Positions 49,842 through 63,600 of a stretch of 64,000 nucleotides of DNA are shown here, piece after piece. The notes beneath the pieces are model-generated. The model did not search any database. It was not told where the DNA came from and worked only from the letters and a program-made list of their open reading frames with translations. Each line of letters begins with the position of its first letter. Position 1 is the stretch's first letter. The stretch comes from Hoplostethus atlanticus (taxonomy: Eukaryota; Chordata; Actinopteri; Trachichthyiformes; Trachichthyidae), in assembly GCA_034670405.1 (NCBI GenBank), contig JAXDDX010000088.1:1832501-1896500 (forward strand). The letters run 5' to 3'. The position numbers and the translations under genes were made by a program.

Positions 49842-52800
49842 TACCTTTGCAGGCCTTCTGATAGAGTGTCTGATCAGGCTTTGAGTCGGAGGACTGTTCC
49901 TGGATGGAGGGATAGAGATGGAGGATGAGGGATTAAAGGTCACAATAGGTCACCTTTAAGTCTTTTATGTCTTTCCAGTGCAAATAAAACAAAGTGTCTG
50001 CAGGTTCCAGAAGTGTTTCTGGTAGAAAAGCAATGGCAGACCTGTAAGAGGCCGTGTCACTCTATTATTATTACGCTTCCCATCAGCACACATCACAACC
50101 CATCAGTGGGTCTGCGTCTCTATAAAATGGGGAGTCATACATGTGTGCTGGGACTGAACAACCACCTACCATTTTGAGTTGGTGGATGGTCCTGTCTCTG
50201 TTGGCCAGGTCAGACTGAAGCTGCTTCCTGGCTTTCTCCACATCGGCCAGCTTCTGCTTCAGACACTTCTCCTCTTCTCTCATGGCCGAGATCTTCAGGG
50301 GAAACAATCAACCAAGTCATCAATCAGTCTCTTCATAGGAGGTTTCGCTGAAGTGATAATATGCAACATCCTCATTTGTTTTTGTTGCTATCTTTGATGC
50401 TAAGCGCTTATTGCTGTGTTGTTTTTTGTGGTGTTCCTCACTGCTCTTCCCAGAGATCACCTGTCAATCAAACAGTGTGTCCAGTACTGTGACGTCTTCC
50501 TCCTTGGATTTTCTATTTTTTTTTTTCCTTCTGAAGTTCGAGTTTCTGTATGTGGCGCTGCTCATACTAACTACCCAGTTCTTCTATTTATTCCAAACTA
50601 ACTGGAAACGTAAATCACAACACTGTTGGACATTTCTTTAGCTGAACAATGTCACAGCTCATCGGCCTTCACCTTCCTGTTCCCTTCTCTTTGTGCCAAA
50701 TGCCAAACTGCTCTGCTACCACTTTAAAAAAAGGGGTAGAAAAGAAGCAAACCTCAAGACACTTCAAACACTTTTTACATGCATCAATACATCAATTCTG
50801 CCCTTGGTACCAATTCAGACAGCCAGTACAAGTACAAAGTTCCAAAGTGCTGTACATAAAAGTAACAGAGCAAACGTGTCAACAATCAGCTACAGTAGTA
50901 AACAACAATACATGCAGACATCACTACTGGTATTCATACTGAGAGCAATACAAAGTTGTTCACTCACGTCTCAAAAGAAGCTTGAGTTTGAATCATTAAG
51001 TCTGTACCTCCTTCTGGACCTGCTGTATCTGTTTCTTGGAGTCGGCCAGTTTCTCTCGGAGGTCGGCGGTGTCGTCTTCTTTCCTCTGAAGGTCGAGACT
51101 AATAGTCTTGACTTTGTCTGAGTCTTGCTTGGCACCGTCTTTTAGCCTGGGAGGAGACAAGGGAAGATGATACAGATCTACACTACACTGAGTAATTAGT
51201 TTGGATAAAACAATTTACAGTATTTCCTTATTTCCTATTTCTATGTCATGGAGCCATAAGAACAATCTGTTAAACATTAGATTGGAATTTTACTATTTGT
51301 GCTTGCTGTGCACTTTCACATGATATGCAGACTTCATCATCAGTGATGGGCTCGGTCGAAACACACGATAAAATTAAAAAAAGAATGAAATAATTTTTTT
51401 TAAAATAACAATCAGCACCAGAAAACCTGATGAGTGCGTCCTTACTTGTTCATCCACTAATCACAGTGGCTGATGGATAGTAGTAGAAGTAGAAATAGTC
51501 ACTTACAGGAATTTACCAGCCAAATATGATTTCTAGAATATGACCTCTGTAGTGGCGGGTAGAGTAGACACACTTCCCAGCCATAGCCAAGCGGTACCAG
51601 GTGGTTTCTAAAGGTGTACCTGCTGATCTCTTGGGCTTTCTTCTCCAGCTCGGCGTCCTTCTGAGCGATGGCCTCCTCTGCCACAGCCAGCAGCTCCCTG
51701 CGCCTCTCCACCTCCCTCCGCCGGGCCTCCTGCACCGCCTGGCTCTCCTCGTCCTCCCGCTGCCCCTGCGCCTCCCGAAGGCTCTTCTTCAGGGATGACA
51801 CCTGCGACTCCTTTTCTGCCAGCTTTTTCTGCAGCTCTGCCTCTTTCTCTGTAGACAATTTCTCTTGCTCAACTAGCTTCCTCTCCATCTCTCTATCCTT
51901 TTCTTTCAGCAGTGTCTCCATCTCTCCTGCTTTATCGGCCAGTGAAGGTGCTGGCTGGTTGTGAGCAGCCTCCTCCATGTCTGTGACCTTTGCCCTCAGG
52001 GCTGCAACCTCAGCTTGGAGGTCAGAGTTCAACCTCTTGAGAGAATCGTTGGCAACAGAGCTAGAGGGATCACTGATTGCTCCCTGAGCTTTGCATCTAG
52101 CCTCTTTTAGTTCTGCCCTGAGCTGCTCTGAGGTCTGCTCTTGCTGGCTGAGCTTCTGTTTGAGATGATCTAGGTCCGAGGTTGCTTGCTGTTCGCCGAG
52201 CTTATGATTGAACTCCTCCAACTGGTGCTGAGATGTCGCTTGCTGTTCTCTCAGCTTCTGTCTGAGCTCCTCTACCTCCTTTTCTGAGGTCTGCATGTGC
52301 TCCTGGAGTTTGGTTCTCAGCTGTTCTACCTCTTGGTCGGCCTGTTCTTGCAGTGGAAGCTTTCCTCTAAGCTCATCCAGTGCTTGTTGTGACGTTACTT
52401 CTTGCTCCTGAAGCTTCTTTCTCAGCTCTTCAAGTTGTTGTTTTGACGTCAGTTCTTGGTGGTTCAGCTTCTCATTGAGTTCTTCGAGCTGCTGGTCTGT
52501 GGTCAGCTGCTTGTGGGCTAGCTGTTCTTTTGCCTGTGCTAACTCCAGCTCCAGTCTCTGGTTTGTCTCATTCGCCTCCTTTTCGACAGCGAGATCCTTC
52601 TGAAGCCCTGACACCTCCTCCCTCAGATGATCACGCTCCCTCTCAGTTCCTGCTGATGCTGCAGAGGTCTTCAGTTCCTGTTTGAGACCTTGAACTTCCT
52701 GGCTCAGGGAATGGATCTGGGCAGTTTTCTCCTGGATCTCCTTGATGTGTTTATCCAGTTGGTCCTGGGCAGCCTGGAGGTTGACTGAGGCCTGCTCGGC

Positions 52801-55800
52801 TCGTGCTTCCTGTTTGGCCACCTGTGGTAATGTTATCCGTAAATAGGTCATTCTCTTTCAATCTTATGCAAAGTATACAAATATTTACATAGCAATAAAA
52901 CCTGTAATTCAAGGTGACTACAAGTTTATGCAAGTCTAAGCCAACGCCATCCCAAAACAAGCATAAAAACAGTAGCAGCAACAGTTGTGCACCAAGAAAA
53001 AGACCCCAGAAACCTGTATTTAAGACTTCATATCGAAGACCTTTACATTTTTCCTTTAAGACTTTTTAAGGACTTGCAGACACCCTGTTGATTCCAGTGG
53101 CTGTACTGTTATTCCATTCTGTTTTGAGGTGGATTTCCCCTTGAATATGACTAAAAGGTTTAAATGATATTGTGGCCCACCTCTTTCTCTGTGGCCTCCA
53201 GTTTGCTGATCATCTCTCTGGCTTCCTGCCGGAGTGTGTCACCCTCCTGCTCCCTCTCTGCTCTCTCCTCCACCAGCCTGCTGATCTCCTTCCTCTCCAC
53301 CTCCACAGTAGACTGTGCTTCCTCCTTGCCTCTCTTCTCCTCCTCCAGACAGGCTAGTGCCTCCTCTGTGCGTCGCGTCTCCTCCACAAGGGCTGCCACA
53401 GCCTCCTCCTTGGCTCTCCTCTCTTCTCCGAGGGATGCCATCGCCTCCTCCTTGCTTCGCTTCTGCTCGCCTAATGCCACTATGGTGTCCTCCCTGGCTT
53501 TCCTCTCCTCCTCCAAAGAGGTCAGTGTCTCCTCTTTACCCAAAGTCTGGTACTCCAAAGCTGCAAGGACATTTTCTCTGGCACTTTTCTCCATCTCAAG
53601 GGCAGCCAATGCCTCCTGGTTGAGGTGTGAATAGCACAAAATAAACATATTAAACAACATAACAGGCAATGGTCATGACAGGATTCCTTATTCTCACATG
53701 GTCCTCAGTGCTGAAAGAAGTGATCACACATACAACATACTGGACACGCACTTCGACATTTCTGAGTACGATTTCTTGAGGCCACATTTTTATGTTTATT
53801 TTAACTGTGCTTTATTATGCTGGGGACCCACCTGATTCTTGGTGACTAGGAATTGGATGAATAAAATTGTATGCATCTATCCATCTAGCTGTCTAATGAT
53901 CCAGAAGGTCCAAGTAAGCCTGGTGGGGAATTTCCCACCATCTTTACTGGGGCTGTTCCTAAATCTAGTTAAAATATAGCCTATTACCTGGCTGGTAATA
54001 GTCCCTTGAGAGCTCAAGTTTGAATCCCTGGGCCTGGGAAGATGTGGGTAGTAGTGAGGTAGAAACGTTCCCCCTTCCTCAACAACTACTTGAACAAGGC
54101 TGCTCATTGGCCAACAGTACAAGTCTGTCTGGCAGCTGTGAATTTGTGGAACAGTGCGAACACGAAGAGCAGCATTGCTTTGAGGTGGTAGTAACCTTTC
54201 CCTGGATAAAGTAAAAATAAACTAAGACCCGCAGCCGTACGGAGTAGAGACCAGGCTAATAAGCCCCAGCTAGCCCTGTAGTGGAAACTGGTTCAACTAA
54301 GCATGAGCCATCTGATTACCTGGTGACTCCGCTGCTCCTCCTGCAGGGCGTTCAGCGCCTCCTCCCGGCTGTGTGCTGCTTCCCTCAGGGCCAAGGTCAG
54401 CTCCTGGAGCCGGTCCTCCTCGCGCGACCCTTCCTCTGCCACCCTCCTCTGGCCGCAAAGAGTCTCCCCCTCTTCCTCTCCTCCACCACCACTGGCAAAG
54501 TCTAACACAGGAAGTGAGAAACCAGGTGGTGACAGGTCAGACATGAAATCAGCTACATAGGTATGGCCCTGTCAATTTAGACTGACATAGTTGTCTCCAA
54601 ACCATATAACCATCAATAGTCTAAGCAGACGACTGATACTGTTGCTATACACCCAGACACATGATGTATTTAAGCGATATCTCAGAGGATGCAGGTAGTG
54701 ACTTGACTTTTCAGTCGCTGCTATAAGATAAGTCTACTGCACCATTTACAGAACAAGCATGTATATGGTAAGCAGCAAGAGCATTTTGAAAACGAGATAT
54801 TGATCATTCTTCATCCGATCTCAGTCTGCCTGCACCATGTTGCTAAAGCTTCCCCTGTCAAACTTCACGAGGTCATTTAATGAGGAATATTTTACTTATA
54901 CAATCATCACCGTGCTAAACCTATGTGGCAAAACGTCAGACCAAAAAAACAAAACAAAGTAATCTTTATTTACATATAATTTATAAAAACAATCACCCAC
55001 CATAGAAAGAATCCATTGCATTTTGTACAGAAGTGATTTTTCTGTGATTAGGTAGCAGTGGTGCTTAGGGGTAGTTTTCATCAAAGTTCTTCACTTATTC
55101 ACAACACTTCATTTAGTCTACACTACCCATACAACATGAAGCAAAGTGTATTTTTACAGAAACTTTTCCACATTCTTAGAAATTCAAGACCTAGTAATGA
55201 TCAAATTTACTTTCTAAACTTTTCCAGACCAGCGCAGAAACCACGTAAATAGTCGTGCGGTTTGCCAGGCTTCACTTCCTGACAGCCGACTGCCTCCTTC
55301 GGGATCGGAGATAAATTCGCAGTTGGGCGGGTTGCTTGTTGCCTCTGCCGCCTGGCTTCCCTGTGTTCACAGCCAATCCCGTACCTTTCTTTAGCGGGGG
55401 CTGTCCCTCGAGCTCCGGCTGGGCCTCGCCCTGCCGTTTGCGGGTCTCAGTGCGGGAGCTGCTGGGTTTCTCTCCCCCTCTGCTCCAGCTGCAGGTACAG
55501 TCGTTCTTCAGACGCACAACCTCCTCCCGGATGGAGGCTACAGTTTCCCTCTGTGCAACACACAGTGAAGGAACCAATGAGGAGTTTGTTCATATTTAAG
55601 TGACCTGGCCAAGCAACACATTTCTTGTTGAGTTACTACAACATATGAGCCAACTAGATCTCTCAGGTCTCCTTCTGGCTATTAGTTGTTCCAAGGATGA
55701 AATCAAAATCTGGTGATGATACTTTTAGCTCCATTACACTGCAGAGGTCCCTCAAACTAACCTGCTGTATTGTTTTTAAGTACAGAACATTGAGTTTCCT

Positions 55801-58800
55801 TGTGTACAACATGTGCTATACAAATAAAGTTTGTACCAGTCAGTTTGTACTAAGATGTCATCCTACCATCAGGCCCCTGGCCTGCAAGGGCGCAATACAA
55901 ATTCTGGCCACCAGGCGTATGCTGGAAAATTTTGGCCTGTCTGATGCATTTGTGTCCTCTACCTGTCCCAATTTTTCAAGCCAATTTTTAGAATAGCAAC
56001 ACTTATCCATGTCTGGAAAGTTGGCTGGTTAAACAGTCACAGTGCACTGTGGATGACAGCATTTCCTGCCCTGCCTGGAACACAAATGTCTCCTGATGTT
56101 TAGACTGATGGTATGTCTACCGTTGGCGGTACCCTTGCAACTTGAAATACATCATATCATATGTTAACAAATTCCTGTTTCATTTATCCCATTTTTTCAA
56201 ATTCCATGACCCAGGTACTCCATGATGGAGGGGACCCTGCCATAGTATCAAATGTTCTTACATCCTTGGTGGCATCTTCAACCTGTCGGTCTATGGTGAT
56301 CTGGAGTTTGGAGATCATCTCATCCTTCTCATGACAGATCTCCATCAACTCTGACACCTTCAGCTCCTGAGACTTCAGACTCTGCAAGAGAAAATGACAC
56401 TTCAGAGTATTGGGATAACTGCTTTTCTCTTTGAACACTCATTTGTATCTCATGTCAGATGCATAGGAGGGACAAGACTTTTGTAAACTTGATACATGCA
56501 GAATGTATTTTTAAGTTTGGCATGTAGATGGAACAGCAGTCCTATACAGAAATAAAATAGTTAAAGCCAAAGCACTGCTACTGTTTAACCGTCTAACTAA
56601 CAGACTCATATCAGTAGATGCATATGGAGCAAAACAGGACTGGATTTGACGTTCTGCATTCAAGCATTATACAAAAAAAGTCACTTAGCCAATTGCAAGT
56701 GAATCTAATGCATTTTAGTCATTAGATTTTACCTTTTTGGTCTGTGCAAGCTCCTTGTTGGATTGATGTTCCTGTCTGGTAAGGTCATCCAGCTCTGAAA
56801 ACAATAGTTTAGTTTATTTATTAGCACAGTGAGTGTAGTGATTAAACAACGATTTGAAAAAAAATACAATGTGCAGCAGGTTTTTATATTTTACTCCTCT
56901 TGTAGGTTTATTTGGCTGGAAGACACATTTTTAAGAATGTAGTGAAAGTGTACTGGGGTATTAAAGAAAACCACCACTCCATTTTACCGGTGGTTTTGCA
57001 AACAAGCTGCTCTTGGATTTTCCTCAGCTGCTGATTTAGCTCTGACACCTTCTTCCCCAGGTCCTCCTCTACAGCTTCACTTCTGCCTGCCTGGTCCCCA
57101 GGTCGGCTTGAACCCAGGCAGGTATGGGCAGCTTCGGCCGCCTTTTTTATGCCGTCCAGGTCACAGGACATGGAGTCTATCATGCCGTCCAGGTCCAGGG
57201 ATTTGTCCTGCAGGAGAGAGGAAACTTCAGAAGGCTGTCACCCCTGTTCAACTGTGTTTTACCTTCTAGACAGACAGATGAGACTGGATCGCTCAGACGT
57301 ATAGAGGTGAAACTGATGTGGTTATCAATTGTGTCATTTCAAAATGTTTTTTTTTTCCTTCATTGCAACTTTGATTCACTGATGAAACGATTCCATCATG
57401 CAAACTACAGAGTGCTAGTAAAAAGTCAGGTAAAGAATTGTCTCCGTAAGCATGCATAATAAACTCATATGTAGAACAAATCCAACGCATGCAACAGAAC
57501 GAAGCAGTCTCTCGTCTGAAACGAATGACCTGCCACTGGAAAGGGTGATCCATTGTGTTACCATGTCTTGTGCATCTTGGCTGGGTCCAGTGGTGGCGAT
57601 CTTGTTGACCAGGTTCTTGTAGATCTCCAGCCTCCTTTCTGCTCGCTCCTCGAGGATCTCCTTCTCCCTCGCCAGGCGTTCACTGAACCACACACAGTCG
57701 TATGAATATACTTGTCAGGACATTGCTTACTTGCATTATTTCAACAAAATGTCCCGTAGGATACACATGCACAATTCTTCACTTTAGGGGACTTAAGACT
57801 GTTGCGGTTTCTTGATGTAGCATTTTTCTGGTGAGAAACCAGACGAGTCATGCAGACCCATACTGTGATAGGTTTTTGTTTTGCTCATTTTCATGTTAAT
57901 TTCAGTGGCACTATTGGTCTTCGCATCATATTCTAACTGGCACTGAAAAAGTCTTTAAGTCTTAATGAAACTGGCACTAACCTCATGTCAGGGTCACCAC
58001 CAAAGACACATTTTAACCCAGAGAAACGCTGGCAGCTGGATGAATGTGAGGCAAATCCTTTATTGGATCAAGATAAAAAGCGTCTGGTAAGAATCTCACT
58101 TGTAATCGGTCTGCATCTCAGAGAAAAGCTCTGAGAACTCCCTGCTGACCTCCTCTCGGACCCGCGCCTCCAGGAGCATGCTCTCCACCCGCTCCTTCTT
58201 CAGCTGTGCCTGCAGCTGCTCCAACAGCGCCACCTGCCTCTGAGGGATGGAAACAAAAACAGCAACGGTGGACATGTTAAAAATGGGCATAGGTAAGTGC
58301 AACAGGTGAATAAGCCTCAGACGATAAAATATAACTTGGTAATAGAGACGCACTAGGTAAGGAAATAAAAGCCGGGCCATTTTTCTTTTCTTGCTTCCTG
58401 AATTCCTACCTGGTATAAATGAGCTACCATGACCTAGAGACCAGTATCATACAGAGGAGAGTAACGTACAGTCTACCTCAACACCCAGCATAGCAGCCAT
58501 TACCTTCCCTTTGGTTCCTTCCCTGCATTTATTCTCTGCTCCCACAAACTGCCCTGGTGTTTTCCCCCCTCTCTCTCTCCCCCCTCTCTCTCTCTCCCCC
58601 TCTCCCCCTCTGACACACTTCTGGCATCATATCTTCTAACTTGTGATAATCTTACTCTTGTTTTAATATCTCCTTATGACCTTTATTCCTGTGAAAGGAA
58701 TTGTGACGATAGGTCTAATAGCTCTTCAGAAATCAATTTGACTGGTAAGCCACTGACCTGATAAGTCCCTTTATCAATAAGATGTGTATCTTCATCATCA

Positions 58801-60579
58801 TCTTCATCATCGCCACTCTCTTGCACAGTGTCTTCCATCAGGCTCTCCTCTTCTACAGAGTCATCATCATCCTCCTGGACACAAGGTCGTCATGACAACA
58901 GTTTCACCATGTGACGGTACAAGTATAGCAAGACCAAAACCATAGTATGAAAAAGTATAATGTATAAACTGATCTTGTCGTGGTGGGTACTGATACCTGC
59001 CACACCAACGCTGAACTTTGCAGCAAAGATTTAAAGGTGCAAACACACCAACAGCTTGTTTTCTTTGGTCTGAACCAGTGACGCAAATTTGTATTTGGTT
59101 TGTTTAGGTTCATGCTGCCCAGTTGAGGGCTTGTAAACAAAAGTCACATGGACTCACAAGTATCGTGTTTAGTGGACAGAGTTTTGGTAGCCTGTCATCC
59201 CACCACATTACATTTTGGCAACGGCAGCAGCAGGAGGGGTTGAAAAAAATAAAAGATCCCAGATCCCAATAACTTTAGCTAATATAAGAAATAGCCAAAT
59301 ATGAGAGTCTCCTTATACCCAAATAAAGTTTGACAAAGCCGAATTCAAATGGCATTGTTCTCACCTTCCCAAATGGGCTGAATTAAAAGGAGTCAACTCT
59401 ACAGAGTTCCAATAAACCTCAGAACATGTCAAACTTTTTACATGCTTGCTGCCACATCGTGGCATCCATCCATACCTGTACGTCCTCCAGGCTGCTCTCC
59501 CAGCCAATAAGGGAGCTCCTCCTGCAGCCCAGCAGGGCCTTTCGGTCAGCGTTGTTAATGATGATGGAGACCTCGCGGGCGGACCTCTGGGGCATGATGG
59601 GAAGGGTCTTGGTGGTCAGGACCACTACCTGGGGACAGACAAGTGGAGAGCGATAAATGAACGTCGAGGAAGCCCTGTATTGCAATAAGAAAAAAGGGAC
59701 ATTTCTTCCAGCCATCTGGCCTGAGCAGCTAGTTTACAGTGCTTTGATACCTCAAGCTACTAAAGCTAAAAAAAAATAGTTTTTATTATTATTATTATTA
59801 TTTATTAAATAAATTATGTAAAAATACATCCGTCTAAGCAGCCTAAAGGATACCCTAACCCTACCGCCCAAATGAGACACTGAAGATTCACCCTAGTTAC
59901 CTAAATTAACTTCAGGACGCAAGGAAAGAAAACTTAAGTGAAATCCAAGTCTCCCCTAAAAAGCAGCGAGTGAGCGCTCCCTCCAGGGAAAGATGAACCA
60001 ACATGTGATATTTTGATACTTTGGTATAAAAGCATCACAGACCGTCCAAGTTGGTGAAACATGAGCATGAGTATGCAGTTTACTGAAGTCATGTTATGAT
60101 TTCTGGCGTGGAAGAAAACTTGAATATACTGTATAACACAGTACACAGTAGTAGCAGTACATATATGCTATGCTGTACCTGGCTCATACAAAGTTCATGT
60201 AGAGGCCTAAATGAGTCGATACTGAGAGCGCTAGCCATCTCGGTGTCTCCAAGTTATCGGTCTTCCAACACTTTTGTCTCTTCTAGCGAACTTGCCATTA
60301 AGAAAATAATTTTGATTACATGCCATCCATGGAGATACAATCAAATTAAGAGGCACAACCAGGGAGAGAAAGGCGCTGTATACCTTCTGCGCCAAAGCGG
60401 AGAACTTGAGGACGTTGAGAGTCTCGTCGTACACGGAGGCGCACTGGTTGATGTTGACAATCATACAGGCTTTACCTCGACCGCAGAAAAACCCCTGGAG
60501 GTAGTGGGTCAACTTGCTTTCCCTGAATGGAACATGCTGAAGCAGCCTTGGGGGGGAAAGAGACACAGCTGGGTTAGAG

Positions 60580-60625
<46 letters not shown>

Positions 60626-63600
60626 CTGATCGGTCTTGAAGGTCAAGCTGTATTCAAGGGTAGCCTTTTTACAGAATGACCATAGTATCTTTGGGGCAGT
60701 TGATAGGAGATTTGATCAATGTCAGTGGCAGCAATTACTTCATACGAGTTCTGGCTTTCATAACTCACTTTCTGGCCCGAGCTCTGCTGTTCTGGCTTTG
60801 GGAGGAACAGGTGGAGAGTAATTAACTAGCTTTCTCATCTCTATGGCGAAATGTGACTTGAGCATGTCAAATACAGGCCACCGTAAGCGGTCCTTGACAT
60901 TTCCAAGGCAGGTCAACTATATAAAAACACACAGCTTAGAAATAGAAAGAGACAACAACAGACAGTCATACAAAAGGAAGTAACGCTCTCACTTGGCCTG
61001 CTGGTTGTGCCGTAGTGCATTGATGCATTTCCCCAGGATGAGCAGGGAGGTGTTGATGTTGCCGGCTTCTTTGAGACGCTCTCCTTTGTTCTGGGTCTTG
61101 GCACATCGCTCTGAGCCGGCCAGGTCGCACAGAGACAGCCTGGACAACATCAGCACAAACACAACATGGCATTTACCAATACATATGCCAATACAGGCTT
61201 CGCAGGTGAAAGTCATCGTGACCGCTAAAGGCACAGATAATTCATTCAGCCAAGAGCTTTGAAGTCATGAAACATCTAATACCAACAAGGTACTGTGCAT
61301 TAATATGTTCTGTATTGGCCGCTTTAATTATTTATCCAGGGGAGATTTTGATTTGCTCATAAACTGTCTCAATACTGCTCTGCTTCACACCCATAGCATT
61401 ACACTTTCACACTTGGGAGCTGCCAGTACAACCACATGTATACATGCCAGTAAATCTTGAAATTAAATGTGTACTGACTCGCTGATGGTGTGGACCCTTG
61501 GAATCCCAATGTCCTCAATCCTCAGGATGCGAACGGAGAAAATACTGTGACTGGAATGAGAAAGACAAAAATCAACACTTTAAACCTTTTAGCAGCTTTT
61601 TAACACTAAACGTATTAAATTGTTTTAAAGTAACCCATGTGGAAGTTTCGCAAAATATTTTGTTGTCAAAAGAACTGTGCTCAGTTGTATAGCTACTGCT
61701 AACTGCTTTGTAAGCCAAGGTTTCAATGTAAACTGAAAGTTTAAGTTTCACATGATGACAGAACTTCCACTCAATGACCTTTAAATGGGAAAAGGTTTCC
61801 AGATTTCACATTGAAGAAAATTCAGTTGGAAGATGGCGATGGTCTTTCTATGGTCACAGTGGTGTTGTCAGGGTACTACGGCTCTGACCACTGAACTCTT
61901 TACTACTGGTGGTTTTTATGTGATCTAGGAATTTAAGCTTATTCTAGTGTTGCACTCGTTGCAAGCTGCTCTGGAAAACCGTGTCCGCTAGACTGGCTGG
62001 CCGTCTTACCTTCTGCTGGAGAGATGGTTGAGCTTGGTGGAGGAGAAGCTCTGATTCCTCTTGCCCAGCTTCATCACCCTGTAGGCCTCCTCGGCGCTGT
62101 TGACCTGCACCCAGCGAAGGTCTGAACAAAAACGCACATACAAAAAAACTGATTTATAGAAACTGACTGCTGAGGACCCCTTTACCATACTGGTCACAAG
62201 GAGAATAGACTGCCACTGCCCCTTCATTCACAAACCTTTGACAAAGGTGTTGCCCTTGACGTCCTGTGACAAGCGCAGTGTGGTCCTCTTCAAGGCCCCG
62301 CTGGCCACCGTCTCCAGGAGGTCGTGTATGTTCTCGTTGTAGATCTCGCAGAAAGAAACCCAAACCGAGAACTTGGTGTGCGTCTCCACCTCCAGGCTGA
62401 CGCTGTCCTGCGCCACCACAGTCGTCCCCAGCAAGGCAGAGCCTGGAACAGACAGATATTCACAGTTACCACCTAGAAACAATAGAACATAACAATGGTA
62501 ATTGCAGTAATGGGTTTTGTATTGAATGTTTTATTCACCATCCTCTTTTATATTTGGCATACGCATTATTCATCAAGCTGGCAAAACATGATTGTTCTTT
62601 TTCAAGAGAACAAAGAGCACACAAAAAAAAAGACTGGTTAAGTAGCAGAAATCATCAAGTAAATGAGTTTGCATTCCCACCCTAGGGGTTAAACAGGGTA
62701 GAGGATAAGAGGTAAAGGATTAATCCAAATCTTGCCTTCCAGAGTGGTCTTACTGGTTGAACTCAACAGGCTAGCACTGCTCTTCTCACTCTAAAAAGAA
62801 AGAGAGAAGATTAAGCAAAACATTACAAATTGCATGCATTTTCATGTTCAACACTTCACCCACAAACAAATTTTGTCTGTAGACCAATTTGAAACTTGAA
62901 ATATGGCAGGTAATCAAACATCTTTTTCGAGGTCCTACTCTAAAGATCTAGTTGTCTGGTAAAGCCATTATAGTGACAGGATTAGGATTCATCAGCGGCA
63001 CCCCAGGACGGAGCGGTCACCTCTTTGAGTTGTCTGAAGAGGTTTCTCTTGCAGACAGCCTCCTCGGCCTGCTGCTCCTTGGTGAGCCTCATAAACTCTC
63101 GGCAGCGCTGAGGTTTGATGTTCATCTGGGTGTAAACCCTCTCCTCGATGCTGCTGAAGATCACATTTAGCGACCTGGGCAGGATCCCTACGGCAGCATC
63201 CGGACCTAGAGCGAAAAGAGCACATTGTTAGTGAACTGTTCCATGTAAGGCTACTTTATAGATAGACGTATCAAGAGACACAAATGATGACAAGGCTAAT
63301 AAAATATCAGTTCTCATATTCGATACCAATATGAACTGACAGCAATGAAAGCACAATAACATGAGACATGCTCTGTCTCATCAACACCCTACCTCATGTG
63401 TCCTCAGTCAACTTAGTCTGGATTATTAAAAATTGATTTAGGAGGCAGGTAAAACACCTTCATCTCAGAGGAGAAAATGAACGTGAATGTATGAATGAGT
63501 GGAACAGACCTAAGAACGTGAACGTCTTCCCGGCGTTTGTGACTCCATAGGTGAAGACCAGAGAGTTTCCCCCTTCGAGAACATCTCTGACCAGGCCCTT

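Larger units (their letters stand above)
43660..63509 (-). other. kif20b: introns of the compact kif20b region
   Basis: Introns between exons 1 and 29 are mostly 70 to 1,700 nt, the longest being 45,955-47,732. They hold (TG)n/(CA)n tracts, a C/T-rich run at 58,565-58,613, a (TTA)n run at 59,785-59,805, and remnants of dispersed repeats at 47.26-47.36 and 53.98-54.2 kb. No nested gene is supported. Confidence 0.8.

Noticed and set aside
51601..53634. Plus-strand ORFs opposite kif20b exons 18 and 19 (Leu/Ser/Pro-rich, up to 156 codons)
   Set aside because: They are antisense shadows of Glu/Lys/Arg-rich coiled-coil codons.
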